This document shows, in pieces, positions 38,327 to 45,988 of a stretch of 64,000 nucleotides of DNA; positions within the stretch are counted from its first letter, which is position 1, and the number at the start of each line of letters is the position of its first letter. The notes under the pieces were generated by a model. That model saw nothing but the letters and a program-made list of their open reading frames with translations, ran no database searches and was not told the origin of the DNA. A program made the position numbers and the translations under genes. The stretch comes from Variovorax sp. EL159 (GTDB lineage: Bacteria; Pseudomonadota; Gammaproteobacteria; Burkholderiales; Burkholderiaceae_C). The DNA is taken from assembly GCF_900100965.1 (NCBI RefSeq), contig NZ_FMUJ01000004.1, positions 248,001 through 312,000 of the forward strand, given 5' to 3'.

Positions 38327-38932
38327 ATGCCTGACTACACAGCTTTCGACAACACAACTGGCCGCGTGCTGGCCCGTGGGTCCGCGCCTACCGAGAAAGC
38401 CTGCCTTGCGCAGGCACTGCATCCCAACGAGCAGATCCTGCTTGGGCTGATTCCTGAAGGGCACTTCGTGGATCTGGCCACCCTTCAGGCGATCGCCTTT
38501 CCTGCGCAGCCTAGTCCGGTGCATGTGTTTGATTTCGCAACACGTGTCTGGGTCGATCCGCGCACGCTGGAGGAGAAGAAAAGCCAGCTCAAGGCCGATA
38601 TCGCCGAGCAGCGCTGGAAGCGCGAGACGGCAGGACTGGTGCTGATCGGCGGCCTGCGAGTGAAGACGGGACGCGAAGACCGTGCTTCATTCGCCGAGGC
38701 GCTGGCGGACATGGAGTCGAGAGGACTCGACGCCATCGACTTCAAGACATCCGACGGCTTCGTCACGCTCACGGCGAAAGAAGCGCGAGGCATCTCTCGC
38801 GCTGTGTCGGAGCACGTGCAAGCGTGTTTCTACGCTGAGCGGGCCGCCTGTGCCTTCATCGACCAACTCAGCAACGCGGACATTCCAGCCGCGTGTGATC
38901 TCGCGGAATTCGTCCGTATCTCGAACTCTTGA
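38327..38932 (+). CDS. Tail fibre assembly-like protein with DUF4376 domain (first copy)
   Basis: 201 residues. The N-terminal part resembles tail-fibre-assembly caps (FDFATRVWVDPRTLEEKKSQ). The C-terminal DUF4376 domain spans about 95-190, with KRETAGLVLIGGLRVKTGRE and LDAIDFKTSDGFVTLTAKEA. It is clearly homologous to the 163-residue protein at 40721. Starting 7 nt after the J-like gene, it is likely a chaperone or capping subunit for the J tip. Exact role unproven. Confidence 0.7.
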   Translation: MPDYTAFDNTTGRVLARGSAPTEKACLAQALHPNEQILLGLIPEGHFVDLATLQAIAFPAQPSPVHVFDFATRVWVDPRTLEEKKSQLKADIAEQRWKRETAGLVLIGGLRVKTGREDRASFAEALADMESRGLDAIDFKTSDGFVTLTAKEARGISRAVSEHVQACFYAERAACAFIDQLSNADIPAACDLAEFVRISNS

Positions 38933-38955
38933 ACATCTCAACCAAGGAGCCTTAC

Positions 38956-39390
38956 ATGGCCTACACCACTGCATCGGCAAACGCTTTTCTCAAGTTGATT
39001 CTTCAGGCTGTCCCGATTTCGGGGCTTGCCGACAACGCAGCCACGGGTGCGCTGACCGTGCACTACATCAGTCTTCATACCGCTGCACCTGGCGCCGGGG
39101 CCAACCAGGGCACCAATGAGGTTGTCTATCCAGGATATGCACGTGTTGCCGTCGCCCGCGGACCGGCGGGTTGGCTCATCGCCGGAAACACCGGTAACCT
39201 GGTCGCGGCGATGGAGTTTGCCGAAGTGGCGGGCACAGGCGTCGCGACGGCCACGCATCTTGGTCTTGGAACCGCCTTGTCGGGCAATGGCTTGCTGCTG
39301 ATGTACGGCGCGCTTGATCCGGTCATTCCGATCCAGGCCGGAGTGGTTCCCCGGCTGAAGACCACGACCAAAGTTACCTTCGAGGTCTGA
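38956..39390 (+). CDS. Small phage tail fibre/virion protein
   Basis: 144 residues starting after AAGGAG (5-nt spacing), with AYTTASANAFLKLILQAVPI then LTVHYISLHTAAPGAGANQG. This layout, including HTAAPG and the later YARVAVARG, is common to small tail-fibre-associated proteins encoded beside fibre genes of proteobacterial phages. A start 27 nt upstream is possible but lacks the strong binding site. It probably forms part of the side fibre or its attachment ring. Confidence 0.65.
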   Translation: MAYTTASANAFLKLILQAVPISGLADNAATGALTVHYISLHTAAPGAGANQGTNEVVYPGYARVAVARGPAGWLIAGNTGNLVAAMEFAEVAGTGVATATHLGLGTALSGNGLLLMYGALDPVIPIQAGVVPRLKTTTKVTFEV

Positions 39391-39392
39391 CC

Positions 39393-40718
39393 ATGAGCGT
39401 CATCTTCGACAACAGAATCGTCGAGGCGTGCGCCACGCTCGGCACTGGCGACCTGCTGGCCGCTGGTGCCGATCCGGGGTTCTCCACGTTCTCCGAAAAG
39501 GTCCCTGTCGGCTCCACCGTCCACTATCTGTGCGAGGCCGTCAATCCTGTCGGCCGTCCGACAGGGGAGTTCGAGCTGGGGCGAGGCACCTACACAGCGG
39601 CAAACACGCTGTCGCGCGACACGGTCATTTCCTCGAGCAACGCGGGTGCACGGGTCGATTTCACGCAAACCAGCAAGCGCCTTTCTCTGACTGTCCTGGC
39701 GCCAACCACGGACGTCTTGCGAGGAGACTGGAGAGAGGCCCTGGGAGTCCCGCCCGAGGGCTTTGTCAATCGCCTGATCAATCCCGAGTTCCTGATCAAT
39801 CAGCGGAACATTGCAAGTACGTCCGTCAACAACCAACAGGTGGTCGATTGCTGGCGACTCATGAATTCTCCAGGGGGTAACGCGATTTCGGCCGGCGTAA
39901 CGCCCATTGCACCGCCAGGATTGGCGCGGGCGATCGCATTCACCGTGCCATCCGCCTACGTGCCTGCCAGTGGGGCGGTTATCGGATTTCAGCAAACCCT
40001 CGAAGGTCTGTGCGTCGCAGATCTGGGGTGGGGTACTGCGAACGCAGCACCGCTGACACTCAGCTTCTGGGTGCGAAGCAACAGCACAGGACCCATTCCG
40101 ATATCCCTGCGCAATGGTGACGCGACGCGCTCATTCGTTTTGCCAGTCACGATCAATACGGCCAACACTTGGGAGCTCAAAACCATCGTCGTGCCGGGAG
40201 CGACGAGCGGGACGTGGAGCACCACCAACACCGCCGGGATCGTTTTGTTGATTGGGCTCGCGGTCGGTTCCTCTCTCACTGCGCCGACGGCTGGCACCTG
40301 GCTCGCTGGCAACTACGCAGGTTTGTCCGGGCAGATGAATCTCTGCGCGAGCACAAGCAACAGCCTGAGCATTGCAGGGGTGCAGTTGCAGAAGGGGACG
40401 ATCGCAACGCCGTTCGCGCGGCGCTCCTTGTCCGGCGAGTACGCGCTGTGCCAAAGATATTTTGGGTTGGTCAACGTATCTGTACGGTTCCCCGCAACGG
40501 GGCCTGGCCAGATTCTGTCCCCGGCTTTCACTTTTCCGGTGCCGATGCGATCAACGCCGACGATGGGTACCCAGGTGACGGGGGGGTACGCGAATATCAA
40601 CAGCTCGACAGGGCAAGGATCCGTCAGTGCCTTGGGTTTTCGGTATGACCTGATCTCGGGCGGTGCAGGGGACTCCTATGTCCTCGACTATGTTTTTTAC
40701 GCTTCTGCGGACCTTTAG
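39393..40718 (+). CDS. Tail fibre/receptor-binding protein
   Basis: 441 residues. The N-terminal domain (about 1-110: SVIFDNRIVEACATLGTGDL, TFSEKVPVGSTVHYLCEAVN) resembles the attachment domain of phage fibres. The rest is a beta-rich receptor-binding part (LTLSFWVRSNSTGPIPISLR) containing SIAGVQLQKGTIATPFARRS and GEYALCQRYF, a C-terminal motif frequent in Burkholderiales and pseudomonad phage fibres. Base composition is lower in GC than in the flanking chromosome. It is the second putative receptor-binding protein in the cassette besides the J tip. Confidence 0.8.
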   Translation: MSVIFDNRIVEACATLGTGDLLAAGADPGFSTFSEKVPVGSTVHYLCEAVNPVGRPTGEFELGRGTYTAANTLSRDTVISSSNAGARVDFTQTSKRLSLTVLAPTTDVLRGDWREALGVPPEGFVNRLINPEFLINQRNIASTSVNNQQVVDCWRLMNSPGGNAISAGVTPIAPPGLARAIAFTVPSAYVPASGAVIGFQQTLEGLCVADLGWGTANAAPLTLSFWVRSNSTGPIPISLRNGDATRSFVLPVTINTANTWELKTIVVPGATSGTWSTTNTAGIVLLIGLAVGSSLTAPTAGTWLAGNYAGLSGQMNLCASTSNSLSIAGVQLQKGTIATPFARRSLSGEYALCQRYFGLVNVSVRFPATGPGQILSPAFTFPVPMRSTPTMGTQVTGGYANINSSTGQGSVSALGFRYDLISGGAGDSYVLDYVFYASADL

Positions 40719-40720
40719 CC

Positions 40721-41212
40721 ATGTACAAAATCCTAGGTGATCTGATCGTTCGGCTTGCTGACGACGCACGCATTCCGCACGACCCATGCAATGTCGACTA
40801 CGTGGCATACCGCGACTGGCTGGCCGCTGGCAACACGCCCCAAGTGCCGTCCGGGCCGTCGCAGAGCGAGCGTCGCTCGCTTCTGAGAAATGCGGCCACT
40901 GCACGGCGCTGGCAAGCCGAGACCGGTGGCATCACGCTGCCTGACGGTACGCGGATCAAGACGGATCGCGACGACCAGAACAATGTAGCCAACGCTCTGG
41001 CTATCGTCGGATCCACGGCGCTCCAACGCATTGACTTCAAAGCCGCCACGGGGTGGGTGTCAATTACGCCGTCCGAGCTGCAGGCCATCGCAGCGGCTGT
41101 TGGCCTTCACAAACAGTCGTGCTTTTCTGTCGAGCGAGCGCATCATGAAGCGATTGATGCGCTCACCGACGATGGGCTCGATGGCTACGACGTGACGACG
41201 GGCTGGCCCTGA
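40721..41212 (+). CDS. DUF4376 tail fibre assembly-like protein (second copy)
   Basis: 163 residues. The DUF4376 domain covers about 60-155 (QAETGGITLPDGTRIKTDRD, LQRIDFKAATGWVSITPSEL), paralogous to the protein at 38327 but with a different N-terminal 50 residues. It starts 2 nt after the fibre gene, so it is probably the dedicated chaperone of that fibre. The N-terminal difference suggests a different client. Confidence 0.7.
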   Translation: MYKILGDLIVRLADDARIPHDPCNVDYVAYRDWLAAGNTPQVPSGPSQSERRSLLRNAATARRWQAETGGITLPDGTRIKTDRDDQNNVANALAIVGSTALQRIDFKAATGWVSITPSELQAIAAAVGLHKQSCFSVERAHHEAIDALTDDGLDGYDVTTGWP

Positions 41213-41214
41213 AC

Positions 41215-41697
41215 ATGTACGGCGCATCTTCATTTGGTACAGCAGCGTTCGGCGCGATGCCGCTCGTGTGGCGTCTGATCTGCAACGTGTCGGGATCAGC
41301 GGTGGGCGCAGCAGCCATCGACGGTCAGGTCTCGGCCCTTGCGTCCGGAAGCGGCCTTGTGCCGCAAGCGGCAACGTTCGAAGGTGGCGTCTGTGCGCAG
41401 TTCGGCTCTTCGGCTGCCATTTCGATCTCAGCGCCGCTCACGCCGGCAGCAACGATCGTCCGAAACGCGATCGGCCTGGCAAATCAGGCCGTGGGTCTTG
41501 CAGCCGTAGGTAGCGCCTCCGGATTGTCAAGCGGATGCATGCCGGGTTCGGTGGCTCTTGTGGGCTATCGCATGAGGGCCTACGACCAGCAGTTTCCAGC
41601 GGGTATTGCGAACGGGTCGACGGTGCAGATCGGAAAGCGGTTCTATGTCTGGCGATCGAACTCGGGCCGCTGGCAGCCCAAGGGTTTGATGCTCTAA
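41215..41697 (+). CDS. Uncharacterised last gene of the tail cassette
   Basis: 160 residues starting MYGASSFGTAAFGAMPLVWR. The aromatic-Gly N-terminal motif (YGASSFGTAAFG) resembles short terminal repeats in tail-tip proteins. The remainder is Ala/Ser/Gly-rich with no strong membrane helix and ends RFYVWRSNSGRWQPKGLML. I do not recognise a family. It starts 2 nt after the DUF4376 gene and is followed 13 nt later by a terminator-like hairpin, so it belongs to the same transcript. It could be a fibre cap, a target-range factor or an immunity-like protein. Confidence 0.6.
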   Translation: MYGASSFGTAAFGAMPLVWRLICNVSGSAVGAAAIDGQVSALASGSGLVPQAATFEGGVCAQFGSSAAISISAPLTPAATIVRNAIGLANQAVGLAAVGSASGLSSGCMPGSVALVGYRMRAYDQQFPAGIANGSTVQIGKRFYVWRSNSGRWQPKGLML

Positions 41698-41710
41698 CGG
41701 AAACAAGAGC

Positions 41711-41741
41711 AAACGGAGCTCTGTCGTACGGGCCTCCGTTT
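41711..41741 (+). terminator. Hairpin ending the tail cassette
   Basis: AAACGGAG and CTCCGTTT form a perfect 8-bp stem with a 15-nt loop, 13 nt after the last tail gene. The right arm ends in TTT and only a short T-run follows. Position supports termination. Confidence 0.6.
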
Positions 41742-41802
41742 AGCGGGGGCGCCGCGCAGACCCCGGGATCGCGGATGGGTGTTCAAAGACTGAATATTGA
41801 CA

Positions 41803-41821
41803 GATGAGTATCATTCTCATC
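41803..41821. promoter_or_regulatory. Fur box upstream of the iron operon
   Basis: GATGAGTATCATTCTCATC closely fits the 19-bp Fur consensus, with perfect GATGAG/CTCATC outer arms. A perfect -35 hexamer TTGACA (41797-41802) abuts it, so Fur-Fe would block the promoter. No good -10 box is obvious downstream. Confidence 0.8.
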
Positions 41822-41886
41822 TTCGTCGATCTTTTTCCCCTCCCCATGAATCCCCGAACGACCCTGCCCGCCGTCCGGCGCGTGTC

Positions 41887-42195
41887 GTGACTGCCTCCGT
41901 TCGCTACCGCCTCAGCGTGGCTTCGCGCGCCATCGCCGCCATCGCTGGCGGCTACGGCGTCGCCGCGCTCTCCGCTGCCGTGCTCGCGCTGTGCCTGCCC
42001 GCCGCCTTCGGCATGGCACGCAGCGAAGCCGCCATGACCGGTACGCTCGCCTCCTTCCTCGTCTTTGCGCTCGCCGTGTTGTGGGTCTTTGCCGCACGCT
42101 CGGCATGGCGCGCCTGGTCCGGCCTCGTCATCGCCGCCGTGCCGCTGGGCCTGCTCTTGCTGCTGCTCGTTCGAATCACCGGAGGCGGCGCATGA
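41887..42195 (+). CDS. DUF3649 membrane protein of iron-uptake cluster
   Basis: 102 residues, four-helix membrane protein (VASRAIAAIAGGYGVAALSA, AVLALCLPAAFGMARSEAAM, later ALAVLWVFAARSAW and AAVPLGLLLLLLV), matching DUF3649, which accompanies PepSY and DUF3325 genes in siderophore regions. The start chosen is a GTG. A 14-codon ATG frame (41846-41890, product MNPRTTLPAVRRVS) ends overlapping this GTG (GTGA), so it may be a leader peptide giving coupled translation. An upstream TTG would start inside the Fur box region and is unlikely. Confidence 0.75.
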   Translation: MTASVRYRLSVASRAIAAIAGGYGVAALSAAVLALCLPAAFGMARSEAAMTGTLASFLVFALAVLWVFAARSAWRAWSGLVIAAVPLGLLLLLLVRITGGGA

Positions 42196-43838
42196 AGGAA
42201 GGTTTCCGCCAGTCGATGGCGTGGCTGCACACCTGGTCGGGCCTGTTGGTCGGTTGGGTGCTCTTCATGGTGTTCGCGGCCGGCACCGCTTCGTATTTCA
42301 AGGATGAAATCACCTTCTGGATGAAGCCCGAGTTGCACGCGATCGCGCAGACCTCGGCGCCTCAGGCGAAGACAGCCGAAGCCGCGGTGGATTTCCTGCA
42401 GCAACGCGGCGCGGATGCCCCGCGCTGGTTCATCACATTGCCGACCGAGCGCGAGCCGTCGACCAGCGTGCTGTGGCTCAAGCCACCCCCGCCGCCAGGC
42501 TCGGCGCCGGTCGAGCGACGCCGTCGTTTCGATCGCGCCATGCTCGATCCGGCCACGGGCCAGGCGATGACGGCAGCGCGCGAGACGCGCGGTGGCGAGT
42601 TCTTCTACCGCCTGCACTTCGACCTGCACTACATGCCCGCGCTGTGGGCGCGCTGGATCGTGGGCTTCTGTGCGATGTTCATGTTGGTCGCGATCTTCAG
42701 CGGCATCGTCACACACAAGCGCATCTTCAAGGACTTCTTCACCTTCCGTCCGAAGAAGGGCCAGCGTTCGTGGCTCGATGCGCACAACGTGACGGCGGTG
42801 CTCGCACTGCCCTATCACCTGATGATCACGTACACCGGCCTCGTCACGCTGATGTTCATGTACATGCCGTGGGGCCCGCAGGTGGCCTACAAGGACCGCG
42901 GCGGCGAGCAGGCGTTCTTCTCCGAAGCCTTCCCCGGTGGCGGTCGCGACCAGTTCAAGGCCTCGGGCAACAAGGCGCCGCTCGCGCCCATCGCGCCGAT
43001 GGTCGCGCAAGCCTCCGCGCACTGGAACGGCGCGGCCGTGGGCCGCATCACCGTGCATCTGCCGAACGACGCGAATTCCGTGGTGTCGATTGCGCGCGCC
43101 GAAGGGCCGCAGCTGTCGTACGACCAACCATCGATGCAATTCAACGGCGCCACCGGCGCACTGATCGGCGCATTCGGCGACATGCCCAGGCCGGCTGCCG
43201 AAACACGCGGCGTGCTCTATGGGCTGCACATCGGCCGCTTCGCCGATCCGCTGTTGCGCGCGCTGTTCTTCCTCTCGGGCATCGTGGGTTGCCTGATGGT
43301 GGCGACGGGGCTTTTGCTGTGGGCCGTGAAAGAGCGCCAGAAGTTCGCCAAGACGCTCAAGCAGGGCGGGCGCATCGGCTTCGGGCTGCGGCTGGTCGAT
43401 GGGCTCAACCTCGGCGCCGTGGCGGGGCTGCCGGTGGCGATGGCTTCGTTCTTCTGGGCCAACCGCCTGCTGCCGCTGGACGTGGCCGATCGCGGCGAGG
43501 CCGAGATCCGCTGGTTCTTCATCGTCTGGGGCGCGACGGCTGTGTTGGGCCTGCTGCGGCCGACGCTGCGCATGTGGCAGGCGCAACTCGCGCTTGGTGC
43601 GTTGCTGTTCGTGCTGCTCCCAGTGCTCAATGCGTTCACCGGCCCCGCACCGCTGACCGTGAGCCTGCGCTCGGGGCCGAGCGCGGTGGCGGGTTTCGAT
43701 CTGGTCGTGATGGCGCTGGGCTTCGGGTTGGCGGGTGCTGCTTGGCTCGTCGAGCGCAAGCGCCGCAAGACCGCCGCGGCACAGGCGGCCAGGAAGCAAC
43801 CGCCATCGGGGCTTGCCACTTCGGGCCAGGGCTCGTGA
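42192..43838 (+). CDS. PepSY-associated transmembrane protein (ferric reductase-like)
   Basis: 548 residues. An N-terminal helix with a conserved His/Trp pair (MAWLHTWSGLLVGWVLFMVF) leads to a periplasmic PepSY domain. A second helix pair follows (WIVGFCAMFMLVAIFSGIVT, then THKRIFKDFFTFRPKKGQRS), then further helices with HNVTAVLALPYHLMITYTGL and GLHIGRFADPLLRALFFLSG. These His-containing helices are typical of the PiuB/FegB-like group, thought to reduce or process ferric-siderophores at the inner membrane. It overlaps DUF3649 by 4 nt. Fur control is expected from the upstream box. Confidence 0.85.
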   Translation: MKEGFRQSMAWLHTWSGLLVGWVLFMVFAAGTASYFKDEITFWMKPELHAIAQTSAPQAKTAEAAVDFLQQRGADAPRWFITLPTEREPSTSVLWLKPPPPPGSAPVERRRRFDRAMLDPATGQAMTAARETRGGEFFYRLHFDLHYMPALWARWIVGFCAMFMLVAIFSGIVTHKRIFKDFFTFRPKKGQRSWLDAHNVTAVLALPYHLMITYTGLVTLMFMYMPWGPQVAYKDRGGEQAFFSEAFPGGGRDQFKASGNKAPLAPIAPMVAQASAHWNGAAVGRITVHLPNDANSVVSIARAEGPQLSYDQPSMQFNGATGALIGAFGDMPRPAAETRGVLYGLHIGRFADPLLRALFFLSGIVGCLMVATGLLLWAVKERQKFAKTLKQGGRIGFGLRLVDGLNLGAVAGLPVAMASFFWANRLLPLDVADRGEAEIRWFFIVWGATAVLGLLRPTLRMWQAQLALGALLFVLLPVLNAFTGPAPLTVSLRSGPSAVAGFDLVVMALGFGLAGAAWLVERKRRKTAAAQAARKQPPSGLATSGQGS

Positions 43839-43845
43839 TGTCGTG

Positions 43846-44199
43846 ATGAATGCGTTGCTTTTTGGATCGGTGTTCACCGCATCGCTGGCCGGCTTCTGCG
43901 CATTGAGCCTCGCGATGGACCGGCACAGCGAAGACGTCTTCGGGCGCGGCAGCACGCCGGGGCCTTGGCGTCGCTGGCTGCAACTGGGCGGTGCGGCGCT
44001 GTTGTGCGTGTCGCTCGGTGCCAGCCTGCAGGCCAGCGGCCGCACGATCGGCTGGGTGCTCTGGCTGGGCTCGCTCACGGCGGCAGCGGTGGCCACGGTG
44101 GGCTTGCTGAGCTACGCGCCGCGCCGCTTTCACTGGATCGGATTCGCGGCGGCGGCCGTCGCGCTGTTCGGGCTGTTGCTCGTTGCCCTGCTCGCCTGA
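43846..44199 (+). CDS. DUF3325 membrane protein
   Basis: 117 residues with four predicted helices (NALLFGSVFTASLAGFCALS, WLQLGGAALLCVSLGASLQA and two more) and MDRHSEDVFG near residue 24, typical of DUF3325. It completes the DUF3649-PepSY-DUF3325 set. Its last 70 nt overlap, on the opposite strand, the 3' end of the SDR gene. Function unknown. Confidence 0.75.
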   Translation: MNALLFGSVFTASLAGFCALSLAMDRHSEDVFGRGSTPGPWRRWLQLGGAALLCVSLGASLQASGRTIGWVLWLGSLTAAAVATVGLLSYAPRRFHWIGFAAAAVALFGLLLVALLA

Positions 44200-44804
44200 C
44201 ATCCAGTGAGGGCATGCAGCGCCTGCCCGCTCATCGTGCCTTCCACCGCTGTTGTATAGAGCCGCGCCACTTCGCGTGCCGGCGTTCCCTTCGGCCCCTG
44301 CAGGCCGAGCGCGTCCAGCGTTTCCTGCACCCAGCCGGGCGCCACCACGTTCACGCGCAGGCCGCGCGGCAACTCGGGCGCGGCTTGCGCCACGAAGGCT
44401 TCCAGCCCCGAGTTCGCGAGCGCGCCCGCGCTGCCGCCCGGTAGTACGCCGTCGAAGCGACCGCCCGTCAGCGTGACCGATCCGCCTTCGCGCAGGCGCG
44501 TCGCCGCGCGTTGCAGCAGCGCGATCTGGCCGAAGAGCTTGGCGTGCAGCGCTCGCGCCAGCCCTCCGTCCGACAACGTGCCGAAGGGCGCGAGCGGCAC
44601 GCTGGCGGCGGTGGACACGATGGCGTCGATGTCGGGCACCGCATCGAACAGCGCATCGATGGTGGCCGGCGCATCGAGATCGACACACAACGGCGTGCCG
44701 TGGCGCGAAACCGCGATCACCTCATGGCGCTCGCCGAGTTCCGCCACCACGGCGCGGCCGATGGTGCCGCCTGCGCCGATCACCATCACCTTCCATCGCT
44801 TCAT
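44130..44804 (-). CDS. Short-chain dehydrogenase-like protein lacking the YxxxK motif
   Basis: 224 residues. A Rossmann motif (MVIGAGGTIGRAVVAELGER) and VDAIVSTAA-like segment (DIDAIVSTAASVPLAPFGTL) are present. The usual catalytic Tyr-x-x-x-Lys is replaced by NSGLEAF, as in a subgroup of small SDRs; activity may differ. It overlaps the aldo/keto reductase stop by 4 nt, so the two are co-transcribed. The last 22 residues, Ser/Ala/Asn-rich, extend into the DUF3325 gene antisense; the domain proper seems to end near TMSGQALHALTG. Confidence 0.75.
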   Translation of the reverse strand: MKRWKVMVIGAGGTIGRAVVAELGERHEVIAVSRHGTPLCVDLDAPATIDALFDAVPDIDAIVSTAASVPLAPFGTLSDGGLARALHAKLFGQIALLQRAATRLREGGSVTLTGGRFDGVLPGGSAGALANSGLEAFVAQAAPELPRGLRVNVVAPGWVQETLDALGLQGPKGTPAREVARLYTTAVEGTMSGQALHALTGCQASRATSNSPNSATAAAANPIQ

Positions 44805-45868
44805 GCCGGGCGCCGCACCACGCTGCCGCCCGACAGCACGCCCTGCGTCATCGGCAGCGCCATGAAGTCGTGCGGAAAGCCCTTGGCGACGGTGCTCACG
44901 GCATCGAGGCGTTGCAGCGCATCGGCGTCGAGCACCACGTCGAGCGCGCCCAGGTTGTCCTCGAACTGCGCGAAGGTGCGCGCGCCGATGATCGGCATGA
45001 CCGTCGGTGCCGTGCGATGCAGCAGCCACGCCAGCGCGATCTGCGCCGGCGAGCGGTCTTGCTCTTTCGCGATCTGCGCCACCACGTCGGCAATGTCGAG
45101 CGAGCGCGGCTGCAGCGCGCCGTTGCCGGCCGCCACGTCCTTGCGCGTGCCGGTCACGCCCGCTTCGGCGCTCTGCGTGTGGCCGAGGTCAGCGCGCGTG
45201 TACTTGCCCGTCAGCACGCCGCTGCCCAGTGGCGACCAGGCCATCACGCCCAGGCCCAGCTCGTGCGCCATCGGCAGCAGCTCGCGCTCCACGGTGCGCT
45301 CGATCAGGCTGTGCTCGATCTGCAGCGCCACCAGCGGTGCCCAGCCGCGCAGGTCGGCCAGCGTCTGCATGCGCGCGATCTGCCAGGCTGGCGTGTCGGA
45401 GATGCCAGCGTAGAGCACCTTGCCCGAGCGCACGAGGTCGTCGAAGGCGCGCATCACTTCGTCGATGGGCGTGAGGTTGTCCCAGATGTGCAGGTACAGC
45501 AGGTCGATGTAGTCGGTGCCCAGCCGCTGCAGGCTCGCTTCGACCGAGCGGATCATGTTGCGGCGATGGTTGCCGCCCGCGTTGGGGTTGCCCGGTTGCA
45601 TGTTCAGCGAGTACTTGGTGGCCACCACGACCGACTCGCGCTTGCCGGCGATGAACTGGCCCAGCAGCTTTTCGGAGCTGCCGTTGGTATAGAAGTTGGC
45701 GGTGTCGATGAAGTTGCCGCCACGGTCCACGTAGGCGTCGAACATGCGGCGCGATTCGCCGGCGTCGGCGCCCCAGCCCCAGTCGCTGCCGAAGGTCATG
45801 GTGCCCAGCGACATCGGGCTGACGCGCAGGCCCGAGCGGCCGAGGGTGAGGTAGTTGTCGAGCTTCAT
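44801..45868 (-). CDS. Aldo/keto reductase
   Basis: 355-residue NADPH-dependent reductase with a TIM barrel. Asp (GGNFIDTANFYTNGSSEKLL), Tyr, Lys (VVVATKYSLN) and His (DYIDLLYLHIWD) give the catalytic tetrad, and PIIGARTFAQFEDNLGALD is the cofactor loop. Preceded by AAAGGA 9 nt from the ATG. It diverges from a LysR-type gene with a palindrome between them, which predicts regulation by that protein in response to an aldehyde or electrophile (inference). Confidence 0.9.
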   Translation of the reverse strand: MKLDNYLTLGRSGLRVSPMSLGTMTFGSDWGWGADAGESRRMFDAYVDRGGNFIDTANFYTNGSSEKLLGQFIAGKRESVVVATKYSLNMQPGNPNAGGNHRRNMIRSVEASLQRLGTDYIDLLYLHIWDNLTPIDEVMRAFDDLVRSGKVLYAGISDTPAWQIARMQTLADLRGWAPLVALQIEHSLIERTVERELLPMAHELGLGVMAWSPLGSGVLTGKYTRADLGHTQSAEAGVTGTRKDVAAGNGALQPRSLDIADVVAQIAKEQDRSPAQIALAWLLHRTAPTVMPIIGARTFAQFEDNLGALDVVLDADALQRLDAVSTVAKGFPHDFMALPMTQGVLSGGSVVRRPA

Positions 45869-45967
45869 GGTGAATGTCCTTTCGAGGTGCGGCGGCGCGG
45901 TTGCATCGCCAAGGCCTCGAAGGTAGTTGCGGCATTGCCCCGGAAAAAGCCCGCCGGGGCGAATGCT

Positions 45968-45988
45968 TTATGAAGCCAGTCTTCATAA
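45968..45988. promoter_or_regulatory. Palindromic LysR-type operator
   Basis: TTATGAAG-CCAGT-CTTCATAA is a perfect 8-bp inverted repeat with 5-nt spacer, centred between the divergent reductase and regulator genes and touching the regulator start. It contains the T-N11-A pattern expected for LysR-type binding. Confidence 0.7.

Larger units (their letters stand above)
22846..41697. mobile_element. Headless prophage remnant: putative F-type tailocin cassette
   Basis: About 19 kb containing, in order, five leftward small genes ending in a Mor-like activator, a rightward cleavable repressor, lysozyme, spanins, a holin-like protein, tail terminator, tail tube, frameshifting tail chaperone, tape measure, tail-tip proteins, J-like protein and two fibre/chaperone sets. 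I see no integrase, transposase, terminase, portal, protease, capsid or contractile sheath. Both flanks are ordinary chromosomal genes. All essential parts of a flexible tail plus release and control genes are retained with intact reading frames, as in F-type pyocins. No flanking direct repeats were recognised. Killing activity is inferred. Confidence 0.75.

Noticed and set aside
22846..41697. Interpretation as a contractile (R-type) tailocin or complete prophage
   Set aside because: No sheath, baseplate wedge or gpW-type genes; a lambda-like chaperone/tape measure/tip order is present, and no head, packaging or integration genes are seen.
22846..41697. Interpretation as a gene transfer agent
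   Set aside because: Although tail-tip genes resemble the GTA order, terminase, portal and capsid genes are lacking, so DNA packaging is not supported.
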